Origin: Branchiostoma floridae | Lineage: Eukaryota; Chordata; Leptocardii; Amphioxiformes; Branchiostomatidae | Direction: 5' to 3' | DNA: 64,000 nucleotides | NCBI RefSeq assembly: GCF_000003815.2 | Contig: NC_049996.1 | Coordinates: 9,822,010-9,886,009, forward strand | Shown here: positions 11,760 through 23,982 of the stretch, in pieces | How the letters are laid out: each line of letters begins with the position of its first letter | How positions within the stretch are numbered: position 1 is the stretch's first letter | Position numbers and translations under genes: made by a program | The notes under the pieces: model-generated | The model's input: the letters and a program-made list of their open reading frames with translations, nothing else | Told to the model about the DNA's origin: nothing | The model's database searches: none

Positions 11760-14700
11760 ATGTATGAATACGGCACCTACGAGTTAGTTTAAGATATCAT
11801 ACTTGATCTAATTATCTTTCATAGAAAACATATTACAAAATGCGTTATATCATTGTTTTAATTATTTTGTAACGTGTATATTTGATGCATGGTATTTTTT
11901 AGTTACTTCGCATCAATTGTTATTTGTGTAAATTTCTCGTACCGTCGATGTTGATAAGAGTTTTCCCTATGGAACATTGAAAAACACCAACAAGCAATAT
12001 ATATGCTTCTTCCGGTGAAGTAAACAAAACAATAAACAACACACTTAATGTCAACAACCAGCTACATGTAAATTTTCCCATGGTCGACCGATCACAGTGT
12101 TATCTGACTAAAATTTATGATAACACAACATTTGATTGACACTGATATGTGTTTAGCACCACGGCAATCGATATCTATCGAAAAATCAATCCCAACAGCG
12201 ACACGAGTTGATCTTCCTCGCACGGTTTCAGATACTATCTGCTATCTTTGATACCCTTTGACGTTTATTTCGCGAATGTGACCTCCTAAATGCAGTAGAC
12301 ATAACTGTTAATCGACAAATGCATCATTCTTGACATGGAAGATGTATAGGTTGTGGCTAATCCTCTATTTGTGATGCGTCTGGTGTCATTGATATCACTT
12401 AGATTACACTAAAAATTTTTATTGTTTAAATTTTTTACTCCGTGTGTAGAATCTCTGTTTCATGTTCAGCCTGTCTGTTATGTTGGTATATGTACGTAGG
12501 TATTTCAATAATAATAAGTTGATTGCAAATTCTTGCCCGTGGGCTAATTACAGGTAACATGTGAGGTTTTTAACAGTAAAAAACAATATCACAAGTATCT
12601 ACTCTAGTCTGAAAGCTGACTCTAGATCCGGGGTTATTGGGTTCGACTTCTAATTTTGGAGATAGTGGAAGACGAAAGATCCCACCTTTTCTATTATGTG
12701 AATAAACTGTCAAAAGAGTGTCATAAAGTGTGTGGAAAGTTGACCGCAAAAGTCAGGCTTGTTGGAGAGGCAGGAAATAGAGCTCAAAGGTGATGGAACT
12801 AGTCATTATACAAACATGGACACCCAATCACGTGCAAATGTAAGATTTATATGTGTATATAATCAGTTATGTATTTTGGACAGATGTGATGTTAATAAAG
12901 ACATTATTTGCATAATCAATAAACTGCAAATAAACATGTCATACGAAAAAACTCTTAAATATCTCTTATAATGTGTCTTGTTTAATTCCAATCGGAACGA
13001 ATATTTCTATTTCAGTGACTCTAACTTTTACATGTTATCCGGAAAACAGTGTTAAATGAAACTTGTTGGGCCGTGAATGATCGAATTGCAATCAAAATCA
13101 ATAGTGCAAATATAAATCCACTGAGATACAACAACAACTCTCTTGATTAGACGGTGCCGATAAGCAGTCTTCACTAATACCATGCGTAATAAAGCAGGTA
13201 AAAGCAGTACAGAAGCACAGAAATCAAGCTAACAATGCGATTCAGTCTGGAAATCCGCCGCAGGCAGCGAACTTTATTCAAATGTATCGTTTCAATGACA
13301 AAGAATAAATCATATCTATAATATCCTGAATGATGGACTACACGTGACGCCAGTTGATCTAACGTAATCAGTATCCATTCATTACTGCCTGAAACAACGT
13401 TTCGCCGTTTCTAAGGGGATCTCTAATCAACGTGAATCATTATCCCATGGAGAAAATGATACCGCTTTTATTTTGTATCAGTGCTTTGTAGCAGCACACA
13501 CACCATGCATAATTCCAAAGATGACTTCCCAGAGGGACCTTTCGTTTAAATTATGAGCAAGTGGTATTTTCTTGATCGACAGGCTCAGAAGGAAAACAAT
13601 ATCAGCAGGATGCAGTACCTTTCTCAGTGTCTTCGGTTTCGTCTCTGTTGTTGTAATTTTGGCACACGCACCCTTTCGATCTGTCTTATGTTTGAAATGC
13701 CTGTGATAAGTCTACAATAACAGGTGACACTAGAAATTTGGAAAGACAGTCTAAATCCAGGAAACGTAAATTTTTGTCTAGGTAGATTAGCCAAATGACT
13801 GAAATCCTACAAGTATGCTATTAATATCAAGGTAACAATTAGATGTCGCCTTGGACACAGCAGTTTTGCAGCATTCTGAGAAGGTCAGCTAAAATTTTGG
13901 AGCATTTGGGAGAATTCTGGGGACCTCAGGTAGAATTTGGGCAAGCTGTATGTAAGAAAATATGTTTTTCCCTTTAGTAGTTATTTCATTATGTAACATT
14001 ATCAGTATCAGATGATGTAACTGTCTTCCAAGTACTAACTCCTTGAAGTTTTCCCTTAGACTATCATTCCAGATTTATAGTGTCGCCAGTTGAATAATTA
14101 ACGTTACAAACGTGTTCGTTAATCGATTGTGACCAACACATCACATTAGCCCTAATGCTATTGCCATCTCGTGACTGCACTACAAAGCTTGAATAAACCA
14201 TTCGCTATCGGTAAGATGTGAAATCAGCAAGACCTGGCCTGCCATTTATTGACCATTTGCTTTTCAACACGATACTGGTGACATAAAACTTCCCAGAGGT
14301 AACGGCAACAGAAGGGAGTTAAGCTTTATTGATTTTTGTAATGTCCCTCTGAGGGGAAGGATAGCTACGGAAAGCCGCTTTTCTCGGGCACAATAGTACA
14401 CATTAACGAACTATAACAGCAACTCATTTGCCCCTCTATTTCAAGGTAGAAAATATTTCACAAGGTTTCATTATCGGCACGGTCTTAAACACTAATGGAA
14501 AAATGTAGATAAACTATCAAACCATGAATACAGCAAACAACTAACCATCAACAACCCAGACAAGCAACCAAGTAACCAGCTATCCAAGCAACCAAAAAAT
14601 TCTATCATCTGTAGCAATTCAGATGTTTTGTTGGTCGTCGTTTACACTTTTGCTAAAACCAAAGCAAACCCATTAAACCGAGTATACAAACAACCGAGAC

Positions 14701-16750
14701 TAATATATAAAATAGGAAAAGACACCCTGGGTAGGCTTATTCAAATAAGGTGAGGGGTAAATCAAAATAACAACTACTTGAATACATACTGAATGGAATT
14801 ACGGTACGAATGATGACCATGTGATGCTGGTGTGATGCAAACGTATTTTGCTTATAATTTACACTAATGAGATATTTGGGTCAAACTGCAATCGGTTGCT
14901 ACACAGTCCTATAGGCTACAACTACATCAAGCTCTTTTGTTGGCAAACCTATGGGTGGCACTGTGCAATTCAAATGTTCTGCAATGTATACGTAATGGAT
15001 ACCCGCTTCTTTAGACATCAGTAGACAGAGACTTTTGACTGGGGGTATACCTATATATCTAAATGTATGTATGAACGTGTGCCACCCATCCATTTATAAG
15101 TATGAAATACAAAATAATATTCGGCAACACCAGAAAACCATTAGTCACAGATGAGCAAAGTTACAAACAGATTCCAAGTTTCAAGGCCTTGCGGCGTCCA
15201 TTTGAAGATTAAATACCGATAGGAATCATGTAATGACAGTAACGTATTTGCTTTCTTTCCTCCAGGCAGCAACTGCTGAAAAGGTCATTTCATCACAGGC
15301 AACCGTTCTTAGACATAAAAATTTCTCCACATCAATCAACAGTGCTCATTGTAGATTTTCGTCATGTCCAACAACTTGCAGCATATTGCCATACATTGCC
15401 GTCTCTGGCTGATGAAGAGTTTCCCTTTACCGGCCTCTAGAAAGAGCAATTATCGTACTTGAGTGAACACTCAGTCTAACTAATGACGGCTATCATTATA
15501 TTCTTAAAAGAAAGACTTCAGCCATAAGACATTTCATCACCCGAAGAAGAATTGAAATGCTTAAAAGATGTGGTACGTAATTCTGCTAGCTAGACAAAAC
15601 GAGCATATATCTAGGAAGATTTAATAGCGCCTACTTCATCAGATCTGCTCTAGCGATGACTGAGTCCTTCAGCGCTGAGCGTAAATGATTGCCCGTCATA
15701 ATTTCCCTCCTAGCTGTGCAATAACGACTTTAGAATTCTTCATCGGTGCCAAGTCTGTAATATTGCCGCGCGGAGATTGCCATCGTGGCTAGATGTAATT
15801 TCCCACTTCAATGGATTTTAATTCGGGTTCTGAATCAATGGTGCATCGGGCACAAAGGTAGAAGAAGTAAAAGTCTTTCATGTAGCGCGGTAGCATCTGG
15901 GTTCCTTCATGCATTAATTGCTCACCGAGTCTATAATATTGTCCCAGCTACTACTAGATAATGGAGGACCTTTTACCAAAGGTGCAATTTTCCAAGACGT
16001 CTATTTTGAGAAACAAGTGAATTGGTTTTTGCCTGCTAATAGCCCTGTTCCAACAGTCCCCAATGTCAGGCCTATGCTCTCACTATCAGTCCCAATGCTT
16101 ACATTCCGACAGTCTCCAAACGCAAAGCCTATACATTCACAGTATTAGCCCAAAGATCGAAGTTCTAAGTTCTTTTAACAGTCCCCAATCTCCAGGCCCA
16201 TAATCTCGCTATACCTTACGAGATTTGAGAATCCTCTAATGATTCAAGAATCATCTGAATTCAGATCTCTCACTGACTACAAGTACTTAAGGTATTTTCT
16301 GTCTGGACCAAGGTCTACTCATACAACATAGATAGAGAATTAAATACCACTTGAGTTATCATGCATAAAAACAAAAAACAAAAACAAACAAACAGACAAA
16401 CAAACAAACAGAAAAATCGACTAAAACATTTGGCTCCCGAGAATGTAACCATATTCGAAACAACAAAAATGAGTTGGCTGCATGGCAGCTTGACTAAAAT
16501 GTGTTGAACAGATAGAAGACCTGACGGGTCAACTTAATTCCCGAAGAGTTCCAGACAGTTAGAAAACAAATCCTGCCAAGTTTTGCGGAAATTCCCAGAG
16601 GGGTGCCCCGGCGAACACGAATAGCTATCGATCGGACCTGATATCTGCGTGCGGCCTCCATTAAAACTTACGTCCCATAACAACAGGTTAGTTGAACATA
16701 GATTCCCATCAGGCAACGTTTAACTATAAATACACAGGCGCATTCGTTAT
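11760..16750. other. no gene recognised; one dispersed repeat
   Basis: 12514-12705 is a dispersed repeat also present at 47250-47440 (listed separately). An A/CAAA-rich tract lies near 16370-16415. Short open frames on both strands (for example minus 14899-15093) have no recognisable domain or convincing splice signals. Confidence 0.45.
12514..12705 (+). repeat. dispersed repeat, copy 1
   Basis: Shares with 47250-47440 the phrases TTGCAAATTCTTGCC, a GGTTAATTGCAG/GGCTAATTACAG box, TAGTCTGAAAGCT/TAGTCTAAAAGCT, GGGTTCGACTTC/GGGTTAGACTTC and GAGATAGTGGAAG, in the same order and spacing over about 190 bp. It is probably a retroposon 3' end; the family is unknown. Confidence 0.7.
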
Positions 16751-16986
16751 ACCCCCTTTCCACTAGGCGCTCTCGCCGCGCTCTCTCTGCGACCTCAAAT
16801 TTGACAGATCGCTCAACGAATTCTACAAAACAGAAACGAATCTTTTACACTTTGTGTGCTTTGTTGTCTCCTCACTCACTCTTTTACGTTTTATATGATA
16901 TACCCAGTGTGAAATTGAAGATTACATATATCCTCTTTAGGTTGCAGTGAGAGCGCCGCGCGATCGCCGTCTTGTGGATAGGGGAC
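16751..16986. mobile_element. MITE-like element with GC-rich inverted ends
   Basis: The left end (CCCCCTTTCCACTAGGCGCT, followed by CTCGCCGCGCTCTC) mirrors the right end (GAGAGCGCCGCGCGATCG, followed by CCGTCTTGTGGATAGGGG) with a few mismatches. The AT-rich interior of about 140 bp has no coding capacity. This is a typical non-autonomous DNA transposon layout. Confidence 0.65.
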
Positions 16987-18470
16987 CTTACGCCGTGATC
17001 CCAAAGTGCTTCCTTAAGGCGTAGCCATATCTATACATCGTCCTCAACAGTTAACAGATATAAACTTTTGATGGTTCGAGGACAGGTCGTTTCCTTAAGA
17101 AATGCGTCGTATAGAAGCGATGTATGAAATAATATACGACACCTCGTGAAATGCTTTTCCGCTTTATTGTAAAAGCTGGATGGCAATATTTTACGACAAC
17201 TGGCCGTGAATCGGTATGGTATGGTGATAATGTCGTCGGCAAAATATAAAGTACATCGCAATAGGGTATCGAAGGGGTGGAGGTGGTCAGGTAGATAGGA
17301 TAGAGCGATGGTTGATATATGACCTTATTGCGCACCAATTGTACGAGGTACAAAGCATGGCATTTACTGAAATATACTACAGTTCTACAAGGCTCATGTA
17401 CGTAATACTAGGGTGTGAAGTATGGGATGAAAATGGTATTTTACAGTCATTGGACGGATTTCTAGCGTCTAGACATTCTTTAATGATATGTGGCTTATTT
17501 TACTGTCTGGTGTATACGGGCTTGTAAGCTTGTGGTAAAAACAGACCACTCCTACCAGCAAGAGTTTAGCCAACCTCCTCGGCTAAACAGCAACGTATGC
17601 TGAGGGTAAACTTTAAGGGAGGGGGCCAACTCTGGGATCGGGCGGGCGTATGTTGCTTCTTTAGCCGGCGCGATTAGCATGGATGCCCCTGGGGGTTTCG
17701 CTCTTTCCCGTAACTTTGACAAATGGACATTTGTATTATGTGAAACAACGGAAGACTACAAGGACCGTTGATAAATCTTATTTGCCCTTCTATGAGACAT
17801 TGAGCAAATCTCATCACTGAAAAGGATGCGCCATGTCTGAAGAAGCTTTGATATGCAGCCTTGTTGAAAATATCATTGCAGCAATGTAGGCATAACGTAG
17901 TTATGTATACATCAATACAGCAGATATGATAATCCCGCGATCAAATGCTATAATATTCCTTTTGGGAACTCCTCAATGATAAATGATGTCGTTCGATTGC
18001 TGCGAGAAAGTCCCTGCTGTTTATGACAGATTAGACAGAGTGCCTCGTAGCGCGCAGCAAAGAGGTGATCAACAGGTCAAAAATCGATGTGTCGCCCCCA
18101 TACACGACCTCCTGGTCTCACAGGGTCTGACCCCACAACCTAACGCCAGTCTCTGGACATTTAAACCGCTTTGAAATATGACATTTCGGAGACGCTTTGA
18201 CGAGGGTTTCAGATTTCTACTTTACGATGTTTCCTGGAATCTTCCCTCATGGAAAAGTTCCAAGAATAACAACAGAGGCAATTCATATCCAATGCTGCGC
18301 CCATATTTCAGGAAAACATCCCATTCGATGCACTACTTATACAATGACAAGTATTTCAGTTTGTGTGACTTGTGTAGCTTTTTCTGACAAAAGCTCATCC
18401 AATACATTCTCAAAAATGTACTAACAAAACAAACATCAAACAATCACAAAAGATCGGTGAACAACTTTAC
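16987..18470. other. no gene recognised
   Basis: Lies on the 3' side (minus-strand sense) of the receptor exon that ends at 18471, so it is probably the start of that gene's next intron. Open frames on both strands overlap and show no recognisable domain. Confidence 0.4.
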
Positions 18471-19270
18471 CTTTTGAGTCTGCCATCTCCTTCTCTGTAG
18501 ACCGGGGTAGAAAAGGTGATTTTCCATTTCCGTTCTTGTCCGCAGACCAAGGTGATGTTGGACCAATAGTCACGTCCGACGGCAAAACTTCCTTGTCCAA
18601 CTGCAGGGGTGTTGTTTGCTCCCAGCAAAGACCAAAACCATTCATGTACCTCTGATTGAGTAGACGCGTCTGTGTCACCCCCATTGCCCGTACTATTGTC
18701 AAACTGTGACTTTCTGTCCACGCAGGTGTATGTGGCCATCGTGTCATTGAACTGGGAGTCTATTAGCCCCACACAACTCTTCATTATGTTGGAGTGTCGG
18801 AGTAATAACGTGTTCAGTAGAGCGTTGTACATATCGTTCCTCCCATCTTTCATTTCACCTCGCAGAGACCTTTGCAGTCTTGAGATAACGCCTGCTGCAT
18901 CGTAAATTGATTTCAGTTCCGGCCCGAGGTCGGACGCCATCTTGTCCATCTCCGAGCCAGAGGAGGTGTATATCGCTAAATCGGTTGTTTCGCACGTTCG
19001 AGAAGTTCTGGCTGACTCCACAGCCTCCAGCGCTAACGATTTCTGGTCCACGAAATGCGATGAAGCTCGGTTGGTGATCGTTAGAGCCGGGTTGGCAGTA
19101 GTTATGGATGTGGTTGTTGAAGTGGAGGGAAAGGTTTTGGAGCCGGAGGCCGTCATAGATGATGGAGTCGTACCCAGCACTGATGCCGTACTTTTAACAG
19201 CTGTCATTTGGCTCAGGACTACAGGCAGCTGACACCACAAGAGTGGCAGAAGTACTGGCAGTCTCCACAT
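18471..19270 (-). CDS. first coding exon of a GPR158-like class C receptor (partial)
   Basis: This open exon encodes 266 residues plus two bases and ends at a good donor (AG then GTAAAG, GT at 18470-18469, phase 2). I chose the Met at 19270 because it starts a classic signal peptide (MWRLPVLLPLLWCQL); an upstream in-frame Met at 19393 lacks one. Residues about 22-66 are Ser/Thr-rich and probably O-glycosylated. Residues about 75-265 follow the N-terminal Cache-like region of GPR158/GPR179: a helix with MYNALLNTLLLRHSNIMKSC, then EVHEWFWSLLG, then a YWSN...CGQERKWKITFSTPVY strand like the vertebrate segment ending in TLSSAIY. Family knowledge: these are orphan or glycine-sensing seven-helix receptors at the plasma membrane. 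The EGF-like and seven-helix exons were not found and may lie beyond the window, in gaps or in short exons I missed. It could also be a lone secreted Cache-type protein or a pseudogene fragment. Confidence 0.55.
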
Positions 19271-19589
19271 ACACGTCCCTGTCCCGTCTTGATACATGAT
19301 GGCTTTCAGAATATTCGATATGCGGAAAGGGAACGTATTTTCAGGATTACGCCATGCAGTTGATATATGTCTTCTGTAACCACTTGGTATCAAAATGCAG
19401 ACACAGAAATAGTCAACGAAGCTACATTTGCTGGCATTACCGTAGACACCTCTGCGATGTCTGTAATGTCTTCTCCTCTAATCTTATACCGAGTCTGCTC
19501 ACATGTTTTCTGTAGAAACGAAGAGACATGATCAGATTAGGAAGATGCGTACGTAAGGCTTTATGACGCTTGCTATGACGTGCGGCCGG

Positions 19590-20157
19590 CAGTAATCCAT
19601 ATGCACTGTCAGTCATCATGCTTTGCTTAAGTCACGATCCAATTCTTCCATGACGACTGAGCTTTTCACTAGGTACTTAGGCGTTGCTCTACATAGCAAT
19701 CCTATTCGCTGAAACGCTATATTTCTTTCAATTTTGTTGAAAGCTAGAAGTCCAGGGAAGCATTAAAACGGTGACCATCCAAAGACATATGGTGAACATG
19801 GTGGAGTTTCTGTAAAGCGTTTTTGAAACATCATTACTCCTCTGTTATTTTGCAATGTTCTTTACTTTACAGTAATCCATATGCACTGTCAGTCATCATG
19901 CTTTGCTTAACTCACTACTCACGAGCAAATTCTTCCTTGACGACAACCGCTTTTCACTGGTTACTTAAACCTTACTCTAGATAACAATCCGGTTCGCCGA
20001 AGCACCATATTTCTTACACTTTTGCTGAAAGCTAGAAGTCCAGGGCATCAGTAAAACGGTAAATCATCCAAAGACATATGGTGGACATGATGGACTTTCT
20101 GTATAGCGTTTTTGAAACATCATCACTCCTCTGCTGTTTGCAATGTTCTTTACTTTC
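19590..20157. repeat. 280-bp tandem duplication upstream of the receptor exon
   Basis: CAGTAATCCATATGCACTGT starts both copies (19590 and 19870). They remain alignable through AAAGCTAGAAGTCCAGGG, CCAAAGACATATGGTG and TTTTTGAAACATCAT to TGCAATGTTCTTTACTTT. The copies differ by scattered substitutions and small indels. The block begins about 320 bp upstream of the receptor start codon on the minus strand, so it may cover its promoter. Confidence 0.9.
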
Positions 20158-23100
20158 TTATTTATGACAGGACACCAAAAGCAAACAGCACTCATAATAT
20201 GTTATGCCTTACATTTGATAAACATTTAAAACTGGTATCATCCTGTTTAGAAGCCTTTGTTGTCAAACCGCAAAGATTTGTAGTATTCTGAAGTTCATGG
20301 ATCAATAAGCCGTTTGCACGAAACAAAACGCTGACTTTAGCGGTTCCGTATATAGCACTCTCTAGTAAAGTAGACCCCCTCTAGTCTGCCAGATGAAGTG
20401 TGTACTTTGTCCATGTCAAACCAAAGCTGTTGCAAGGAAATGGAAATTGTGCTTGACTACGTGTATGCATCACATCGGACGGCCCAAGTGTGAAATCATA
20501 TGTACATCCATTAGAACGTGGGAAGAATGCTTCCAAACATGTACGGCTTGACTCTAACCCTTCTGGCTTTCTACGTCGCCCTACTCAGAAGGTAACGATC
20601 AACGTAAACTGGCATATACATTAAGTAAATCTTATGGGTCACTGTAAGCATTCATGCTCTTTCGCATGGCTTTGAGATCTTTGATCAATCCAATCGGTGA
20701 TACCGTGTTGATCTAAGACTTCCCCCGCATCTACGAAGCTTTCTTTTCCGTTACCGTCACACCTAATTGCACAGACACAAAGCGGCTTTCCTTGAATCCT
20801 TGTCTTTGACGTTAATGTCAAACTACGTGGTTGAGATCTCGCTACAGGAAGTGTTCCTACGGAGGCAGATATGATATTAACTGGTTGCTAGAGCTTTAAA
20901 ATCCCGTTAAGGCGTCTAGATGTGACTCGCAACAACATCACTGCGTATGGTTGCCATGGACATAAGATACTACCCTAGCGCTTTGCTTGATGCTATACAT
21001 ATACAGTTTACATGAAATTTGTTGCCAATAGAGCCAAGTCTATCCACCAAAAAAAGACCAAAAGATTGGCTCTAGTGTAGAATACTGCCATAGCTATGAT
21101 CAAAGGCGATGGATCTTACCTTTTGAGTGCTGAACTGCTTTCAGCTGAACCGTTTGTGACATGCTCAACAATGTCTATCCGTAAATACACCGTGTAAAAT
21201 CCCACTATCGCTCAGACGACATGTAGCCGAGTGGCAAACGCATGTTGGCCGTCAAACGCTGTTTAGTTCCGTTGACAAGGACACGCCCGCTAGCATCCCT
21301 GCAGTTGGTGGGCACATTTGATGTTAGGTTTGCGCGGCGCAACATCCTTCGCAACAGCGAACATTTAGCGCTACCGAGCTCCGAAAGCGCTTCCCCATTC
21401 TTGCAACGCCAACCCCACCCTGAGATCCTCCTTACGATCTCTTTATGGGATGCTCCGAGACGAAGATGACACTTGCTGCCGCCCCTCTTCCATCCTCTTA
21501 TTTTCCGGGTTGGATGCCGTGTGCATCCCCGTCAGTCCTTCCGGCGAGGCACTAAAACGTCGCACGACTGGGTAATTAACGGCACCCGCTCACGAAGTGG
21601 CGGCCCGGCCTCGATATCAACCGGACAATTAATCACGGATCTCTGCATCAATATCAACTTCTCTTCACGAACACAATTAACGACACAATTACATGTCAAA
21701 TGAATTTTTTCGGAGCAGAATCCCGTGGCTGGGGTCCACAAGGATCAGCGCAGCCTGACACCACAGGATTCACGGGTGTATATTCTACCACCACCACGCA
21801 GCTTACATGACTGGAATTGGTAACTCCTTACAGCACACGTACACAGCCTCCACTCCTCCGTTAGCTATATCAGATGCATTAACACGACAGCAGCTAGAAA
21901 CAGACAAGACCGTTGTAGAATTAGATCCCTGATGGGTTTGATAACCCTCCGTCATTCCGAGCTGACACCGTGTACTGTATCGTACCACATGATGTCCTTG
22001 GCCATATAAACCCTCTGCATGGCTCTGCCTTCCAACTCGAATGAATCTATCCACCTTAATAACTTTTTGATAGTGTGTCGTTGGGTGATTACATCTAAGA
22101 GGAGACGTGTCGCATCTTTCTGATGCCCCGGGCTGTGCTAGAATCTGCACCGCTGAACTCTGTCTGTAGATTGCGCTGATTGCGACGATAAATCTTCCGC
22201 CCACGCCGCGACCGTCTGACGGCGGGGCACCTCTGTAATCTCCGCAGGAAATCTCAGCCAATTTTCGGCTATGGTAAACCGCTTTTTACCAGAGATTGGA
22301 AGGGACTGAAAGCTTGGCTGGGAGCTGCAAAGAACGATTAGAAGATACCACTAAACGCACAAGGGGAAATGGATTCTTCGCTAGAAGAGAACTAGAAAAA
22401 GCCCCTCAGTACCTAAACAAAACAACGTACACAGATACACTCAGCATCACCGAATAGCGCATCTATATCACAATAATTTAATTGCCAGTCACCCTACTAC
22501 CTTTAAAAAAAGGGCATGCATAAGTATATATACCAAGAACATGTAGCGTTTAAATATTCCCAGTCAGTTTTCTAGTCCACTGGAGCAAAATGGGTTTTAT
22601 ATTCCCCATCGACTCGGTGTTTTGGGATGTCGTAAACGAAGCGAAGACTGCAATCAGTTGGTTCCAGCACGCCTCATCCATCCGAAAGGTCACCCCAGTA
22701 AAGTGGAGTCCCGGCGGCATGAGTACCACGTAGTCACGTATATATTGGGAGCTTGTCCCGGGGATGTGGATGGACATTTAGCGTGGCCTTTAACTGGTGA
22801 TGAAAGCCATTTGGAACGAACGCTGTCTTACACGATGGGAACGGAATGGAGGACGTGCCGGGTCTCAATGAGAGCTAGAGGAGACGGATTTTCACGAGAA
22901 AAAGTAATCTTCTCTTACGTACACCCCAAGGTCACAAAGGAGGCATTCTTGAACTTTCGTGGTCATGCTTTTAGCTGGAACTACGACTAACAGGAGTTAC
23001 AGTACATTACCGACCTAAAACATCTATTTATCCATGATGGAAACTTCTGATGTTTCTATGTTCTCCATGACATTGCCGGCTAGACGTGGGGACGAAGCAC

Positions 23101-23340
23101 CTTACTCAGAAATCGCCATAACTCAAACCTTTGTGACGTTTACAAATAATGCCACTTCGCTACAAAGAAATCTGTTTTGGGTAGTATTCGACTCCCACTG
23201 GCTTTTTTAAAATCCTACAAAGCTAACTGCCTCTGTACGATTGACTGTAAAAGTTGGCTGAAATTACTATAGACTCTACTCTACTTTGGTAGGGCCAAAA
23301 CGTCTGAATTCCTGATCATATAATCTGTTCCACCGAATTA
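20158..23340. other. no gene assigned; GC-richer open-frame cluster at 21.2-22.3 kb
   Basis: From about 21240 to 22260 the sequence is richer in CG and has longer open frames than its surroundings: minus 21803-22261 (152 codons, Cys-containing), plus 21242-21469 and plus 21473-21703. Just beyond is minus 22550-22777, with a stretch reading GLHFTGVTFRMDEACWNQLI. None matches a family I know, and I could not find convincing splice sites joining them. A real but unrecognised gene, or a decayed one, is possible. Confidence 0.35.
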
Positions 23341-23435
23341 TTTCAGGTCCGGTTTTCTGGACCGGTACAATAAGAAAAACCGGTTTTGTACCGGTACACC
23401 GTACCGTACCGGTACCCATCCCTAATCATGAGTAT
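23341..23435. repeat. ACCGGT-rich palindromic sequence
   Basis: Repeated ACCGGT/CCGGT blocks occur (GGTCCGGTTTTCTGGACC, AAACCGGTTTT, TACCGGTACACCGTACC). Dense palindromes of this type occur at the ends of some DNA transposons. No matching second end was found. Confidence 0.5.
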
Positions 23436-23445
23436 TTGGTTTCTG

Positions 23446-23760
23446 ACATCAAGTGTGTGTCCAAGATTAATCTGCATATCAGAAAAAATGTGTAAAGTTG
23501 TGTCAACAAGAGTGATTTTAGACAAATACTTGAAGAATAGCAATTAGGGACTTTCTCAACCTTACAAATCTCATTTGTTGATTAGCATTTCACGGCATGA
23601 ACTGATAGGTCTTTTCAATCGTAACAAGTATGCTACAAATTTGTAATTAGAGCTCTTTGATCAGGAACCTCTTGTATTGGCTATTTGAGATATGTTGGCT
23701 CTATGAGATATGTTGGCTCTACGTCAATAGTTTCCTGGGTCACCATAGTAACGTTAAGAT
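23446..23760 (+). repeat. direct repeat copy A, 5' of the LRR-Ig gene
   Basis: Shares with 27118-27400 the phrases GTGTCCAAGATTAA, AGCAATTAGGGAC, CAACCTTACAAATCTC, TGATAGGTCTTTTCAATCGT, TATGCTACAAATTTGTAA, TTTGATCAGGAACCTCTTGT and TACGTCAATAGTT, in order and in the same orientation. A short internal duplication (GAGATATGTTGGCTCTA twice) is private to this copy. It ends about 220 bp before the LRR-Ig start codon. Confidence 0.85.
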
Positions 23761-23982
23761 AAATTAATATTAATGCTTGTGCTGAGATTAATAGTAGGAG
23801 AGAGTCTACTTCGAAGCATGAGGTGGTGGAGGAAGATGGAGTCCGAGCATTCGACAACCACCGCCGTATGTCTACTCCTATCTTAATATGACCAAAGTTC
23901 CTACAATGCGTACTTATCAATTCAAGAGGTTGTGATGTTAACAACTACTCATTGGACATCTTTATGAAGACACGGCTCTGAG

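Noticed and set aside
18178-18424. Two overlapping plus-strand frames downstream of the receptor exon
   Set aside because: No domain, no splice support, and they overlap each other in different frames.
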